The notes under the pieces: model-generated
The model's input: the letters and a program-made list of their open reading frames with translations, nothing else
Database searches by the model: none
Told to the model about the DNA's origin: nothing
Shown: positions 1 through 11,568 of the stretch, piece by piece
How positions within the stretch are numbered: the first letter of the stretch is position 1
Layout: each line of letters opens with the position of its first letter
Made by a program: the position numbers and the translations under genes
Assembly: GCA_030267565.1 (NCBI GenBank)
Contig: BRXU01000072.1
Coordinates: 88,179-152,178 of the forward strand
Length of the DNA stretch: 64,000 bases
DNA from: Pleodorina starrii
Taxonomy: Eukaryota > Chlorophyta > Chlorophyceae > Chlamydomonadales > Volvocaceae
Direction of reading: 5' to 3'

Positions 1-192
1 TGGCTGGCACGAAGCCACCCCTCCAGCAGGCACATGCCAGCGGAGCTACTGTCGGCATGAATGTGACCAACCAGGACAGCCCCTATGCCGCTGGCTCCTG
101 GCGTGGCGAAGACAGTGCTGAATCCCCCATGGTCTTGGGCGGACTGGCCCCTCTCGACACCGCGACGATTGACCTGCTGGCAATGATGATGG
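1..192 (+). CDS. Partial exon of an unrecognised gene running in from the left edge
   Basis: The frame that includes ATG 57 is open from the window edge (codons from position 3) and ends at a good 5' splice site, ATGG|GTAAGA, with GT at 193-194. The reading contains MNVTNQDSPYAAG and ends LDTATIDLLAMMMG. It leaves the intron in phase 1, like most introns in the protease gene downstream. I do not recognise the family. The rest of the gene would lie to the left, with further exons possibly at 200-550, where no convincing acceptor-donor pair was found. It could also be a chance open frame. Confidence 0.35.
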
Positions 193-939
193 GTAAGACT
201 GGAAATAGCAACCCTGCTGCTTGGCCGCCAACTGAATATCATAGCTATGCGCAGCGGGTGTCACAACCTAGTTCTAGATGGAAACTACCCAGCAGCACAC
301 ACCTGACATGTGCAATACAGCAAGCCACTGATGAATACATCAATCACACAGAATGGTCCAGCCCCACTGCCCAACAGACTACAATCATACCCCAAACACC
401 CTCCCATGATAAACCCCCCACAAGGTGGACAGCTAACTGGAGGCTGGAGGACCCTAGCGGCCAGGACGAAAGGATGTGGACCTGCCTGTGGACCGGCTGG
501 TGATGAACAGGTAAAGCGACCAAGCACACGTATCCGAAAACTGAACCCTTCATTGGTCAGCGGCATCTACGCGAACGGTTGATGACGCAATACGCGGAGA
601 CCTCTGGAAGCGGCGGTGTCGCGTCTATCAATGGGTCGCGGCCATTTGTGCGAGGCAAAGCAATCCATTTGTGCGAGGCAAAGCACGGGAGCACGAACAG
701 CGGGAAGGAGAAGGCCGAAACCGGGAAGCGGGCATTGCCAAGACGAACGCGGAGACCTCTGGACCGACACCGCGATCAGAAGCACAAATCCAATCTGAAT
801 GGCGCTTGGATGCAAAGCGACGGTGACGCATGCGCGAGACGCAGGACCTAGGAGGCCGAAACCGGAGCATACATACGCTGCGCAGGTTCACACGCGTCCG
901 AAGGCTGCTTGCAGGGCAACGAAAACGACACGGGAAACG
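193..939. other. No supported gene; short local duplications
   Basis: No exon with convincing splice sites was found. A 24-bp direct duplication (CATTTGTGCGAGGCAAAGCA) lies near 643-686. Two similar stretches around GCGGAGACCTCTGGA occur near 594 and 750, so this part has grown by local duplication. Confidence 0.4.
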
Positions 940-1175
940 GTGCCTAGTGCGGGCCGTCTCTTCGTACGGGTGGCCCCTTCGTGCGGGTCGCCTTCTACTG
1001 CGGGTTGCCCCCTACTGCGGGTCGCTCTTCAGTGCGAGTCGCTCCTTCGTGCGGGTGGCCCCTTCGTGCGGGTGGCCCTTTCGTGCGTGTCGCCCCTCAT
1101 TGCGGGACGCCTCTGGGTGCGGGTCGCCCCTTCGTGCGGGTCGCTCCTTGGAGCGGGTCGCCCCTTCGTGTGCAG
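940..1175. repeat. GC-rich minisatellite, about 17-18 bp period
   Basis: Roughly a dozen imperfect copies of a unit like GTGCGGGTCGCCCCTTC run head to tail. The array keeps reading frames open on both strands, which gives spurious Arg/Val/Ala-rich ORFs. It is not a gene. Confidence 0.8.
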
Positions 1176-1263
1176 CCATTTGTTCTTGCGTCCACATTCA
1201 CACACGTTTGTGTGTGGATGGGAGTCGCCCCTTCATTCGCGCACAGCAGCACGCGTGCGTGTG

Positions 1264-1297
1264 ACACGCTTGGGCTTACGGTCCAGCGTAAACTTTC
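1264..1297 (+). repeat. Left arm of a distant inverted repeat (partner at 7862-7896)
   Basis: This stretch, containing GGCTTACGGTCCAGCGTAAA, recurs in reverse complement 6.6 kb away with about two mismatches over more than 30 bp. The two arms bracket the dispersed repeat copy and the whole protease gene. They could be ends of a larger mobile unit or two independent repeat insertions. Confidence 0.6.
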
Positions 1298-1739
1298 CTT
1301 GTGCATGCGGTGCCCCAGTGCCATGGCCGTCACCCCCGCCGGGGACCGTGGTGGGACCGGGGGAGACCGGGGGGGGACCGTGGTGAGACCGCCGGGGACC
1401 GGGGTTTTGGGCTTGTGGACCCTCTATCTACCAGTTTTTCCCCGCTGTGGTTGCCCCTGTCGGGCTACGTGAAGCATGGGATTGCTGGGCAAAACGACGT
1501 GTGTAACGCGAAGTCCTTTGGGGCCCACAGGGGGAGGGTGGGGCATGGCCTCCGTGCTTTGCTAGTGCCCTGCTTTCCCCCCATCTACATGTCCGATGGA
1601 ACCTGCAATCCGCAATTCCAAGCCGACCTGTTACTGCTGCGTACCGCCGGCTGCGGCACACTGACTGTCGTCCGTCTTCCATTCAACACACGCTTTCCAC
1701 AACTCAACGGCGCAACCAAATTTCCGGGATCGCCGCAGG

Positions 1740-2300
1740 CCCTTCTTGCTTGTTATGATGGTCGTTGGCGACCGTTGCCGTTTTGGTAGTCACGAGGGCC
1801 AAGATGTCGCCCAGCCCTGCCGGGCCCGGCCTTTTTTGTGCCCTCTGTTGCCATTCCTGTATGCATACACGCTACAATAAAGTAATACACGTTTCGTTGT
1901 CCAACCCGTTCCCAAACTTCATTGCCCTTGCCCAAGGTCTGTTTTATTGGACATGGACATGGCTGCACATGGCAACGTGTCCACTACTTCTGTGCTTTAA
2001 TTTCTCAGACGCGATCGCATTATGTTGGTCGTTGGTGGACGTTTCAGTTCTGGTCGTCACGACGGCGATTATATCGCCCAGCCCTTCCCTGCCCGGAATG
2101 TTTTGTGCTTTCCGTTCCTCATTCTGTTCCGCCTCCTCTACGGCCGTCGGCAGTGTGTGGTGAGCTCGCCCAAGGCATTTTCGCGTTGCGCGTACCTTCC
2201 TGGTACTGCTTTTTTACCGCTGTACGGGGACCACCCGTTCCCGGGGACACAAACCTCTTTTGGTTCAGAAACAGAAACCAAAATCGGCAACCAAAATCGG
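1740..2300 (-). repeat. Diverged copy of the 1.2-kb dispersed repeat family, with internal subrepeats
   Basis: Positions about 2095-2290 are recognisably the reverse complement of part of the repeat seen at 35130-35410; shared blocks include the stretch ending in AAACCTCTTTTGGTT. Two internal segments, near 1765-1855 and 2030-2110, resemble each other (both contain TCGCCCAGCCCT), so the family carries its own tandem subrepeats. No coding capacity is evident. Confidence 0.6.
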
Positions 2301-2454
2301 TAACACTCCGGGATCATAACTCCCGTCCTCTGGTGCTTAACCCTTCATTGGTCTGACACAAGCAACTTCCGGGTATAGAACCTTTGGTTGAAGCGTAAAG
2401 GCGTCCCCAGGAACTTGTAAAGTTGGCGTCAACTCGGGATGTAGTTGTGTCACT

Positions 2455-3060
2455 CCTAAGGGACCTTGTGTCACGCTATCTCGTGTGACTGCCATGGAGC
2501 GTGGCGAGCACTACGAACTGTTCACTTTCCGTTAGAAACCGTTGGTCTTCGCCCATTAACTACAGAGGAGCTGGATAACAGCTACATACATAGTGCGATC
2601 GCACGACTCTGTGGGTCTAATGTTCAATAGAACATCTAGACCAGGCCACTGACCAATTCACCGGCGAATTCGCCATTCGGGTCAGCTTCCGTAACCGTTT
2701 TAGTGCGGCGCCTGAGTCGTCGTTACTTATTATTATTACATGTACGGGGCCCTTATTATCGAGGAAGGATTCGTACGTTGCGGGTTTCCCTGGAGTGAAG
2801 GTAACTGAATAGCGTGGGCTAGGGCGCGACAACTTATCTGTGTCTCGCACTTTGCAGTGTATGAAGCCGTAAGTAGCGTACATTCACAGATCCGCGATTG
2901 ACAGACCGCGTGAAGCAGTCTACTACGTATAATTCCTTTCGAGAATCCGTTCTCCGAGGAGGACATCCGTGCCCAGGTCGCACTGGGAGGGAGCAGCGAA
3001 GCGTAGCTCGCCTCCCGCGCGAAGGCGTGTTCATTCCGGGGCACGCCCCTGCCTGCTGGT
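2455..3060 (+). repeat. Dispersed repeat, copy 1
   Basis: This is homologous to 8025-9240 once the 720-bp MITE in that copy is removed. Shared blocks include GTCACGCTATCTCGTGTGAC, ATCTGTGTCTCGCACTTTGC and the ACAGACCGCGTGAAGCAGTC block. It lies just upstream of the first exon of the protease gene, so it may overlap the promoter. Copy 2 lacks about 110 bp relative to this copy. No ORF of note; probably a non-autonomous transposable element. Confidence 0.7.
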
Positions 3061-3375
3061 GAACGAAGTTCGCCCTTGTGTGAAGACCGCAGATCGGAGC
3101 ATTCCTAGCTATACAGACAAATAATCTTCAGTTATTGTTTGATTTTGGAACCATTGTTATCCAATCGGAGATCGCACGAAAGGTGAGGAGGTAGGACAAC
3201 AACGGCGGGCAGGGCTAACGGCGGGCTACACATGCCGACAGTAGTGGTTGGAGTAATCGTAGCGAGAGCCTGATCCTCGTTGCAGCTTCAGGGGAGTTTG
3301 CGCGCGCACCTTCAGCAGAATCAGCGGACGACCGCAGCCGTCTCCAAGGGCGTTGTATCTGCTGACTTTGAGAGA

Positions 3376-6300
3376 ATGGCTTTATGCTATCCGGCTCTTC
3401 TATTGCTGGGTATCTTGCTGTTGGGTAGCGGCCAGGTTGGCAACGCCCTCGGTGAGTCCCATCGCGCAGTAAACTGTTATCCACTTTAGGTTCATGCATG
3501 ATCGATGCTGACACTCTGGGAAAGCCAACCTGTTATACGTAGCATGCATGCTGCCGTTTTGATTTCAACTTATAAGTGAATAGTTCCGCACACGTGCGGT
3601 GGTGTTCGTTCGTAAACGACGAGGTGGGGAGGGGGGGCGCCGCCGATGGGGCATGCAGTGCCGCCCCTCCATCCCTCCATCCCTTACACCAACGCGATGG
3701 TTGATGCGTGGTAGTAAATCCCTCCAGCTTATTTTTCATGCATCCCTGATTTACTACGCATGAAGCAATTCTGATCCTTGCCATTGCTCACGTCCTCCAC
3801 CTGCGTGCTGCCTGTCCATTCCCTGCCCATAACACGATGGGTCCGTATGCCCATAACACGATGTTGTCTGATAGTGACCTCTGAACCTCCCACACCCTGA
3901 ACTCTGCGGTCAACGCCCCTTGAACCCTGCTGCCTGCATGCCTCGCAAATCTATTGTCGCCGCCGTCTCCACCACTGTCTCCAACACCGACCTTTCCACC
4001 ACCATCTCCTTGACCACTACCGCCACCACCACCATCATCTCCTCCACGGTATGTATCCACCGCCGTCTCCACCACCATCCCCAGCGCGGCCTCCACAAGG
4101 TCGTGTGATCACCAGCCCACGTCCGCCGCCCAGACCTGGGTCATCGCCGCCGCCACCTTCTCCGCTTCCAGGTGCGTCAGAAGCCAGCAGCCAGCCAATA
4201 ACGCCAGCAGTGACCAATAAGCTAGCACTTTGCCTTAATATAACAGATCGGTTCTAAGCATTTCGTGGCGCGCGCGCGTGTTCAAACGAACGACTAGTAA
4301 TGCGCACATGTACACGCACATGTAGCTCGTCCATTGATGGATATCTGTAACACGGCGGTTACAATACCGTACAGATGCCGTACGTACATACGGCTAACAT
4401 AAAGCCTAAGAATGGCGTCGCACAGCATCTCGAGAAGCCTTTGCTCCGCCCGAGCATTACAGTATCTATCCTCATTCAGGCATGTTTGTATGCGTGTTTA
4501 GCCAGTAGATAATAATCACAATAATCACGTCGGTGCGGACCCGCTGTGTCAGTCGGTTTGCACGGATCGCCATCGTGCCGTTGTATGTCACTATCTATTA
4601 TCTATTACGTCGTAGTTAACACGCACATGTGCTCATGTGCGCGTATCCCTATCACATATCCCTGCTGCTTCGCTGCTGTTGGCGGTTGCGCGCCCGCGCC
4701 GTGCACGCCCGCCCTCGTTAGGGTTGGACCAAACGAAAGGCATACCACCGGTAGTTGCTGCTGCTGCTGCTGTGAGGAAGCTAATTGTGGGAGAGTTGCG
4801 TTTCATTACGCGGGAAAACACCTCCGACCTTTGGTTCATCGTCGACGCTGCTGGGGAGCTGACGCTGCTGGGTAACGCGTACACACCGCCCGAGGATGAC
4901 CTTAGGGGCAATCCGGTTTCGCCCGGCGCTTTGGTGCAGCTGGTGAGTGAGTGGCATAGAGTGCGGCGGCTGGTGCGGAACCGGACATACGTGCATACCG
5001 TGCTATGTTCGTATCTGGGTAGGTACATCGTATCCAGTGCAAGGTAGCGAATAAGGTTATGACGCAGGCGCGGGGCACATGCTTGATTGCGTGGATATAC
5101 CGGTATATGTGTGTAGATGCACGCTTTCTTGCTGGCGTTTGTTTGTGCGTGCCCAAGTGTAAGAACCGACGACGGCGAAGGCCGCGCGGAATTCCTTTTC
5201 GCCATGTGTGCATGCCGGCGCAAGGAAAAAGGCACGCCGTACGTGGAGCCCTGCGTGCTCACCTGCCCTTCCATCGCAACACCCTTCCGTCCGTTCATCC
5301 AACGTTTCGGGTTTTCTCTCCGGGTGGCGATGCGCGCCCGCATATGCTCTAATTGATATATCATCGCACGATTTGTACGGGAATAAATACACTGCGCCCT
5401 TTGTTGCCCGTGAACACTCCTCGACAGGACTGCCTCTTCAGTGCATCCAGCAGCAATGAGTGTTCCCCGGATGCCTCATCAGTGCTCACCGTCCTGAAGC
5501 CCACACCATATCTCGCATCGCTCCCCAACAATGAGACCATATCCCAACGCCTCCTGGTAATGATCCTGGACTATCCGGCCTGCGGCATACGGGCCAACCT
5601 AACTGAAGATGACGTGCGTACCCTGTACTTGGGTCCAAGCCAGGACGGCACCGGCGGAATTGCCCAGAAATTCACACAGTGCTCGTACGGCAAGTTCAAC
5701 ATCAATGCAACCTCATTCAGGGCCGTGGTTGTACCGCACATGTGCTCGACGCCAATCACAGCCTATTGCGCCTGGTGGGCGATCTACCTGCTCGCGGACG
5801 CAGCGACCAAGGCGATGATTGGAAATGAGACATTTACAAGCTTCACACACTACACCTACATCCTTCCTCCAGGCTTGCGGTTCGTCTGTAACTGGTCCGG
5901 CCTTGCACAGCTACCGGGCAGGCAGACATGGCTGCAGACGTCATCGTATGGGGTGTACAGATGGGCGACGGCTATGCAGGAGTCCATACACAATTACGGT
6001 GCGTAATCGCGGGTTCAATGACTTATACACGCCGTGCGTGGTAGATGGGAAAGGCGAATGGGTGGACCTGCCCATTGCTGATGACTGGGTCACAGGGGGC
6101 CGAACGAGTGCACCAACTGCAACGCAGCAGTACCGACACACAATTTATTGTTGTGTTATAGTGGCATGCAGCAGGTTGTCATACAAAGTAGCCGCAAGTT
6201 AGAGCGCAGGCGGCAGGACCTGCCGCCGCCTGCAGGCCTCATCTATCTACAGACGCCTCGGACCGACCCTGACCGACCCACTGAACGTGCTGAGGATGAG

Positions 6301-7783
6301 AGCGCATGTCCATCAGCAGTACTGCAGCGAGGCAGCAGACGTAGATAGGTAGGGGTCAGGGTGGCTATCTTATTTTGCCGAGTATCTACAGCCAGAGATA
6401 CTCCTGGCTCAGACGTGCTGAGAGTATCTGTCAGGATCTGTCTAGGAGGGGATTTTACCGGCTAAACACGGTCCCGGGAGATATCATGCCCCACCTGTGA
6501 GGCCGAATTATCTAAACCTTCAGCTTTTTCCACGGCAAAAGTATCTTCAGATTTCCGAAATTTTCTCCCGAATATATATTCATATCTTAAGATAGCCACC
6601 CTGGTAGGGGTGCAGGACACGCATACACAAAACAACACTACCACAAACACGCAGCCCTATCTACCTGACTTTCATCATCGCATTTATCTGCAGCCGCATT
6701 CCACCTACCTAACCCGCCCGCCATGCATTGACCTGCTGCTGCTCTGCTCGCTATGTATGGACTGCGCCATGCCTGGACAAACTTCCGGGGGGTGCTGTGT
6801 ATGTACGTACGTGCGTGCAGGCCTGTATCACTCATGGCAAAACGGTGTCGAGTACGGCGATTATTCATCGGCTATGGGCCGGGGTGATGCCTGCCCTAAT
6901 GCGGCTGAGATCTCACGCATAGGCTGGGCCACACCGGCTGTGGATGGCGACAACCTGGATGGCAGCATCCTCCTGCCTGGAGTCGCCAAGTCGTTCGTGC
7001 TGCCAGCCACCCACCTCACCGGCGACAACAACTACCTGCGTGTGCTGCCAGACTGGCTGCCAACCTACTCCCAGCGTTCGCTAGCCAGGAATATCTACAT
7101 TGCTGTTCGGGTTGCCAAGGGTGGTGACGCTGCGTTAGGGGCCGCCTACGCATCCAAGGTCAACGTCCATGAAGTGAATGCCATCATGGTAAGCATCTAC
7201 CGTAATGTGTGTGCAAATGGGGCATGTAATAAACGGGGCAAATAAGTCAGGCAGCGCGCACTACTTACGGAAGTTGGCTGCTGGTGTAGGCTGATGTTGT
7301 ATCGACCTGCGACATGCCTTTGCCGTCACCCGAAATCGACCCTCGTGAGTATCCTCTGCCGTCACGCACACCGACTTGCCCTGGAATGCTGAAAACACCG
7401 GAGTACGGTAAATGCGTATGTGCCACCCTATCGTTGTAACGTCCTTGTTCCATTGATGACTGTACCTCTCTCCGTTGTACCTCTCTATCTATATCTACAC
7501 ACGGCCATCCACAGGACAACGACCCGCAAACATACAGCACTAAGGACCATCGGATTCAGTTCATTGGCGCGGTTGGATCTTTACAGCCGCTCATTCTGGA
7601 CAAGTTCAATTTGGTTTTGTACGGTGGATCCTGGGTGGACGTGGACACCATGCGAGTGCACCTTTGCCGCTTCACCACCTCATCATCGGAGTGTCCTCAG
7701 CTCAGTGCCTTGGAGCCCGCCCCTCCCAGTCCGGCACCACCCAGCCCGTCACTGCCGCCCAGTCCACCACCACCCAGTGAGTA
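3376..7783 (+). CDS. Gametolysin/VMP-like metalloprotease (peptidase M11), six exons
   Basis: Predicted secreted zinc-metalloprotease of the gametolysin family, which degrades hydroxyproline-rich cell-wall or extracellular-matrix proteins. Proposed exons are 3376-3451, 4085-4171, 4722-4942, 5428-5998, 6821-7188 and 7515-7776 or 7783; phases agree across all junctions (1, 1, 0, 1, 0). Exon 1 is a signal peptide (MALCYPALLLLGILLLGS). Exon 2 is Pro-rich (RPPPRPGSSPPPPSPLP). Exon 3 and the start of exon 4 form the propeptide. Exon 4 carries the start of the catalytic domain (LLVMILDYPAC) and ends in QESIHNYG. Exon 5 continues LYHSW, giving a QExxHxxGxxH metal site with Gln in place of the first His, as reported for Volvox VMPs. 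Exon 6 ends in PPSPPPP. Reading on gives Ser-Glu-stop (TAA 7781-7783), with TGTAA at 7901. However, GTGAGT at 7777 is a perfect donor in phase 1 and could splice into the F5/8C exons. Exon 2's start is the least certain. Confidence 0.85.
3452..4084 (+). other. Intron 1 of the metalloprotease gene
   Basis: It begins GTGAGT and, in the chosen model, ends CCATCCCCAG. The last part (about 3955-4080) is Pro-codon rich in more than one frame, so part of it may be exonic in an alternative model; no AG acceptor was seen between about 3875 and 4083 to support that. Confidence 0.5.
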
Positions 7784-8024
7784 AATTACGATTTACCAAG
7801 CCATGCATGTGATTGAGTGTGCGGTAAGAGTAGGAACGAAGCCCCAAAAAAGGAAAAAAAGGAAAAGGAAGGTTTACGCTGGACCGTAAGCCCTAGCGTG
7901 TGTAAAGGGAGCAGACTGATGCCCCTTCGGCGGGTACAGCCCACTACCACGGTGACTGCATTTTAGACTTAGATGGGCTAGCTGCGTTTCCCATCCCACC
8001 GTGTCTGGGCTCCGTCTCACTCGG
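7784..8024. other. 3' flank or intron start, with possible poly(A) signal
   Basis: TGTAA, the poly(A) signal typical of volvocine algae, occurs at 7901-7905, about 118 bp after the TAA at 7781-7783. The right arm of the distant inverted repeat lies at 7862-7896, after a purine-rich A/G tract (7847-7870). If the protease is spliced to the F5/8C exons, all of this is intronic. Confidence 0.45.
7862..7896 (-). repeat. Right arm of the distant inverted repeat (partner at 1264-1297)
   Basis: It contains GTTTACGCTGGACCGTAAGC, the reverse complement of the left arm, and the similarity extends on both sides. Confidence 0.6.
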
Positions 8025-9240
8025 ATCACATTGTCACGCTATCTCGTGTGACTGCCAGAGAGCGTGGCAAGTAGTACGAACTGTTCAGTTTCCGTTGGGA
8101 ACCGTTAGGCTTCGTCGGGTCAGGTTCAGTAACCGTTTTAGTGCGGCGCTTGAGTCGTCGTCACTTGTTATAATTGCATTTGTTTGTTGATGATGTTCGG
8201 GATCCTTGCCGGGAAGGTTTCATCCGGTGTGGGTTCCCCTGGAGTTAACATAACTGACATAACTTGGGCTGGTGATAAAACCCGGCGGCTGTGCGAGGCA
8301 AGATATCTGTGTCTCGCACTTTGCAGTATTAAGGCTTTTAAATAGCACAAATTCACAGATCCGCGACGGACAGACCGCGTGAAGCAGTCTACCGTAGGGC
8401 CACTAATATTTTAAATAATTCATAGCAAGTATGGGTCCATTAAACGAGTGTCAAAAAATGATTGGCGGTTCCCTTAAATAATTACCAGGCTACTGGATAT
8501 TACCCCCAGCGCCCTAAAAAAACTCCAAGTCATTCCCCGCGCAACCTAAAAAACGTGTTAGAGAGGCACGATCAGAAAATGGGTTTGCGAGGCCAAAGCC
8601 CTCTCGTGTTTCTGGTGCACCCCGTCGCCCCTGGCGTGACGTGAGATGGGTGTGCTGCCGAGATGGGTGGTATTCCGGTAGGGGGGGCGGGGTTCAGCAG
8701 CTGCCCTCCTCACCTCAGCACTCTTTGAGGGCGGGCAAGTAAGGACGAATGCTGTCACCGCTGCGCTTAGGCGTTCGGGCGAATGCGTCGCCAGGAGCGC
8801 CCGGAGCTGCCCCAGCTGTCGTCGGTAACGGCTTCGCTATTCGGTTAACCGTTACCGTACGTAATGCGTACGGCTGATGGATCGCAGGATATTTGAACCG
8901 CGAACGACGATGCAAATGCCCATTGTTAAGAAACACTCGCACCATAGGTGGACGCAATAAAAGTCTTCTTAAACATAAAACATTACATCACTTCTCAGGA
9001 TTCTCTTTAACGTTTCTGCTCGCGCCACAATACCCCGGAAAATTCTTCAACTGTAGTGGTCTAAAATATTTTGATCCTCTTGAAAATATTAAAGCATTAG
9101 TGGCCCTACGGTATTTGTAATTCAGCTTCAGTGATCCGTTCTTCGAGGAGAACATCCGTGCCCTGGTCACTCTAGCGGTAGGAGGGAGCAGCGTGGCTCG
9201 CCTCCCGAAGGCGCGTGCTTTCCGTCAGAGCCCTGCTTAG
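8025..9240 (+). repeat. Dispersed repeat, copy 2, interrupted by a MITE
   Basis: Homologous to copy 1 at 2455-3060 in the same orientation. Homology stops at 8391 and resumes at 9112, so the intervening 720 bp is a later insertion. Shared end blocks include ACATCCGTGCCC and GGAGGGAGCAGCG. Confidence 0.7.
8392..9111. mobile_element. 720-bp MITE with TA target-site duplication
   Basis: The terminal inverted repeats start CCGTAGGGCCACTAAT and match exactly for 16 bp at both ends. The element is flanked by TA at 8390-8391 and 9112-9113. Comparison with the uninterrupted dispersed repeat copy supports an insertion here. It contains no transposase reading frame, so it is non-autonomous. A TA duplication is typical of Tc1/mariner-like or related cut-and-paste transposons; the superfamily cannot be fixed by eye. 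Confidence 0.8.
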
Positions 9241-9530
9241 CCACATCAGCTGGTCAGCAGAACCTTAGCTGCCGTGACAAATGAGTCCTTGCTGCTTGTC
9301 ATGATGACAAGGTGCATGGTCTCATTCAGGATGTTGTTTGTTCCTGCCCGTCCCTTGTTTCAAACGACGCTTAGTCTGCTGCTGCCGACGCCGACACTGC
9401 TTGTATGCCCCCCTGCGTGGAATGGTTGGCTTCGTCCCCGTGTTTCTTATTCACTCGGCTACTATGTATTATTGTTACATAATACCCCCTAAAGGTTTTG
9501 GTTTTCTGACGTCAATTAAATCACATACAG

Positions 9531-10034
9531 GCGACGTTGATGACGGTGCTCCGAACCTGGCGGTGGGGCAGCAGGCGTACGCTTCATCCGTGTATCAGTT
9601 TTATTCAGCCCGGCTCGAACCCAATTTTGCTGTGGACGGGGTCACACAGTACTTCAACGACCTCAGCACAACCAACCCGCAGATCTTTCACTCGGCTTAC
9701 AGTGACCAGGCGCCGTGGTTCTCCGTTGACCTTGGCTTCTCAGCCTCCATTGTCCGCGTCGTCATCTGGAACCGCTGCGACTGCTGCGAGGGGCGCATGC
9801 AGAATGCGGAGCTACGCATTGGCGATGTGGCAATAGCGGCATCCGGCGATACGGCCAAGATCACCAGCAACCCCCTGGTGTGGACGCAGACATCAAATCT
9901 GGGCTTGTGCGCCGCTATGGCCATCACGTTTGATACGCCCCAGGTCGGGCGCTGGGTGACGTTACAGAACAAGAACCTCGAGTCAGACGATGGAATGCTT
10001 CAGCTTACCGAGTTACAAGCCTTCGGCTTTGGTT
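9531..10034 (+). CDS. F5/8 type C (discoidin-like) domain exon, module 1
   Basis: This 504-nt exon (168 codons) follows CACATACAG and precedes GTGAGT; phase 1 at both ends. The translation contains APNLAVGQQAYASS, FAVDG, PWFSVDLGFSASIVRVVIWN and GRWVTLQNKN. These are landmarks of the F5/8C galactose-binding fold: N-terminal NLA, central DLG and Arg-Val strands, and the final RWV-L-N strand. Such domains bind sugars or lipid head groups and are common in secreted algal matrix proteins. Because the upstream donor at 7777 is phase 1, it may be a C-terminal module of the metalloprotease; otherwise it belongs to a separate lectin-like gene whose start is not seen. Confidence 0.85.
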
Positions 10035-11119
10035 GTGAGTACAGTTTTATTTTTTCGCTGGGGATGTGTACTTGATTGGTTTAGCAGCTGATAAATTAGG
10101 CGCATGCTGGTTGTTACTAGTTACAGTTACACGTTCCGCATAGTTCCGGTAGTTCCGGTTCAAGGGGTTCGAGGCTCAAGGGGTTCGAAGCTCAAGGGTT
10201 ACTGGTGTGATTTGCAACTTAGGAGATGTCGGAGAGAAGCTGGTATCGGATAGCACGTAATATCGTACAAGCATGATAGGCGAGGCCCCGAATCCTTCAA
10301 ATTAGTACTAAGATGCGTGAACGTATTACCCGTCATGGATCGTCATACACGTTCATAACGATAGGTAGCTCCCATGTACAGACCGTTAGTTGCTGGCTTG
10401 CCTCAGCATGCGCATGCTGCCCTGTGTATCCATATCGCCCACGCCGGCACCCAGATTCGCGCGCACTGCAACAGCTGCTAGTTGCGCTCCTGCTGTATGC
10501 TGTTACTGCTTGTTAATGATGACGTGACTGCTGCTCGTTGCGCTTGTCGCCCTGTCACGTGAGCTAGGTGTGCAGCCTTGAACCAAGGCGGGATACTGGA
10601 CCCAGCAGGGTAACGCCGCCCCCCGCAAGCGGAGCTCATTGCCCCCCAACCCCCACAACCACGACCACCACCATCACGCATGCAGTGCGAAATCAGCTGC
10701 CCGCTCCTAGCCGCCTTCACTTAGTTTGGTTCCCAGCAGCCCGCACTTCCCAGGATCTCTTGCGCTGCTGGCTTGAACCGCGGGCTTGGGACCGAGGCAA
10801 CTGGAAGGCCCGTGTTGACTCCCTGATCCCTTGCTTGGATTATTGTCGCTTGATTGAGGGCCCAACAGCGGCGAGCGGCTAGCTTGGTACAGCCTTGGGA
10901 CCGGACCGCCCGGGCCGTCCCATGCGCTTCCCATGCCACCGCCCACCTCCTTTCCTCCTCTTCCTCCGCCGCCGACGCCACTTCATCGGCGGGATTCACG
11001 GATTTGATAATATAACCCTTTACTTGTTTCTCGTTCCTGCCTCCTGCTGGCTGTCCTCTGCCATTACTGGTCATTGCTCGCTCCATTGCATGTTGCCCTG
11101 CTGCACGTCTGTATGGCAG

Positions 11120-11257
11120 TGGACTACTGTTCCCAGCTACCTTGTGGAGAGGCGACCTGTACGAACCTTGATACCACATGGATGTGTGGGACCTGCCCGC
11201 CGTATACCTACTCCACCACGACAGCCGTGCGCGGCGCCAAGGGTCCTGCATGCCGAG
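11120..11257 (+). CDS. Cys-rich EGF-like exon, module 1
   Basis: A 138-nt exon between TATGGCAG and GTATGT, phase 1 at both ends, spliced after the F5/8C exon. It encodes 46 residues with six cysteines in an EGF-like order (YCSQLPCGEATCTNLDTTWM, then CGTCPP and a final PACRG). It is probably extracellular and disulphide-bonded. The acceptor has a good pyrimidine tract. Confidence 0.65.
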
Positions 11258-11505
11258 GTATGTGCTTAGGCCTTCGTGCACATTTCACTGGCATCCTTCC
11301 TACCGTACATGTGTGCCGTGTTCCGTGGTGATTCACCTCATCAGTGTTATCGATGTCCAGGTGTTTTGTATCTCGGGTGCTCTTTTCCTCCTGGCTGCTA
11401 CTGCCAATAAATGCGTCCCTGCTGGCTTCGTTCCTGCGTGCTGCACTCCCTCGCTCATCACACACTGCGCTCTCACGCCCAACCTCACATCGCTCGGTTG
11501 TGCAG

Positions 11506-11568
11506 TGATTCGTCCGCCACCTCCTCGGCCGCCATCGCCACCGTCACCGACCCAACCACTGCTACAAG
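11506..11568 (+). CDS. Pro-rich linker exon, module 1
   Basis: A 63-nt exon between GGTTGTGCAG and GTCTGT, phase 1 at both ends. It encodes a hydroxyproline-rich type spacer (RPPPPRPPSPPSPTQPLLQ). It can join directly to the next F5/8C exon, because the codon completed across the junction is GGC. Confidence 0.55.

Noticed and set aside
10895..11330. Plus-strand open frames in the intron between F5/8C and EGF-like exons
   Set aside because: Part is Pro-rich (MPPPTSFPPLPPPP), but no acceptor-donor pair in phase 1 was found; it could still be an alternative exon.
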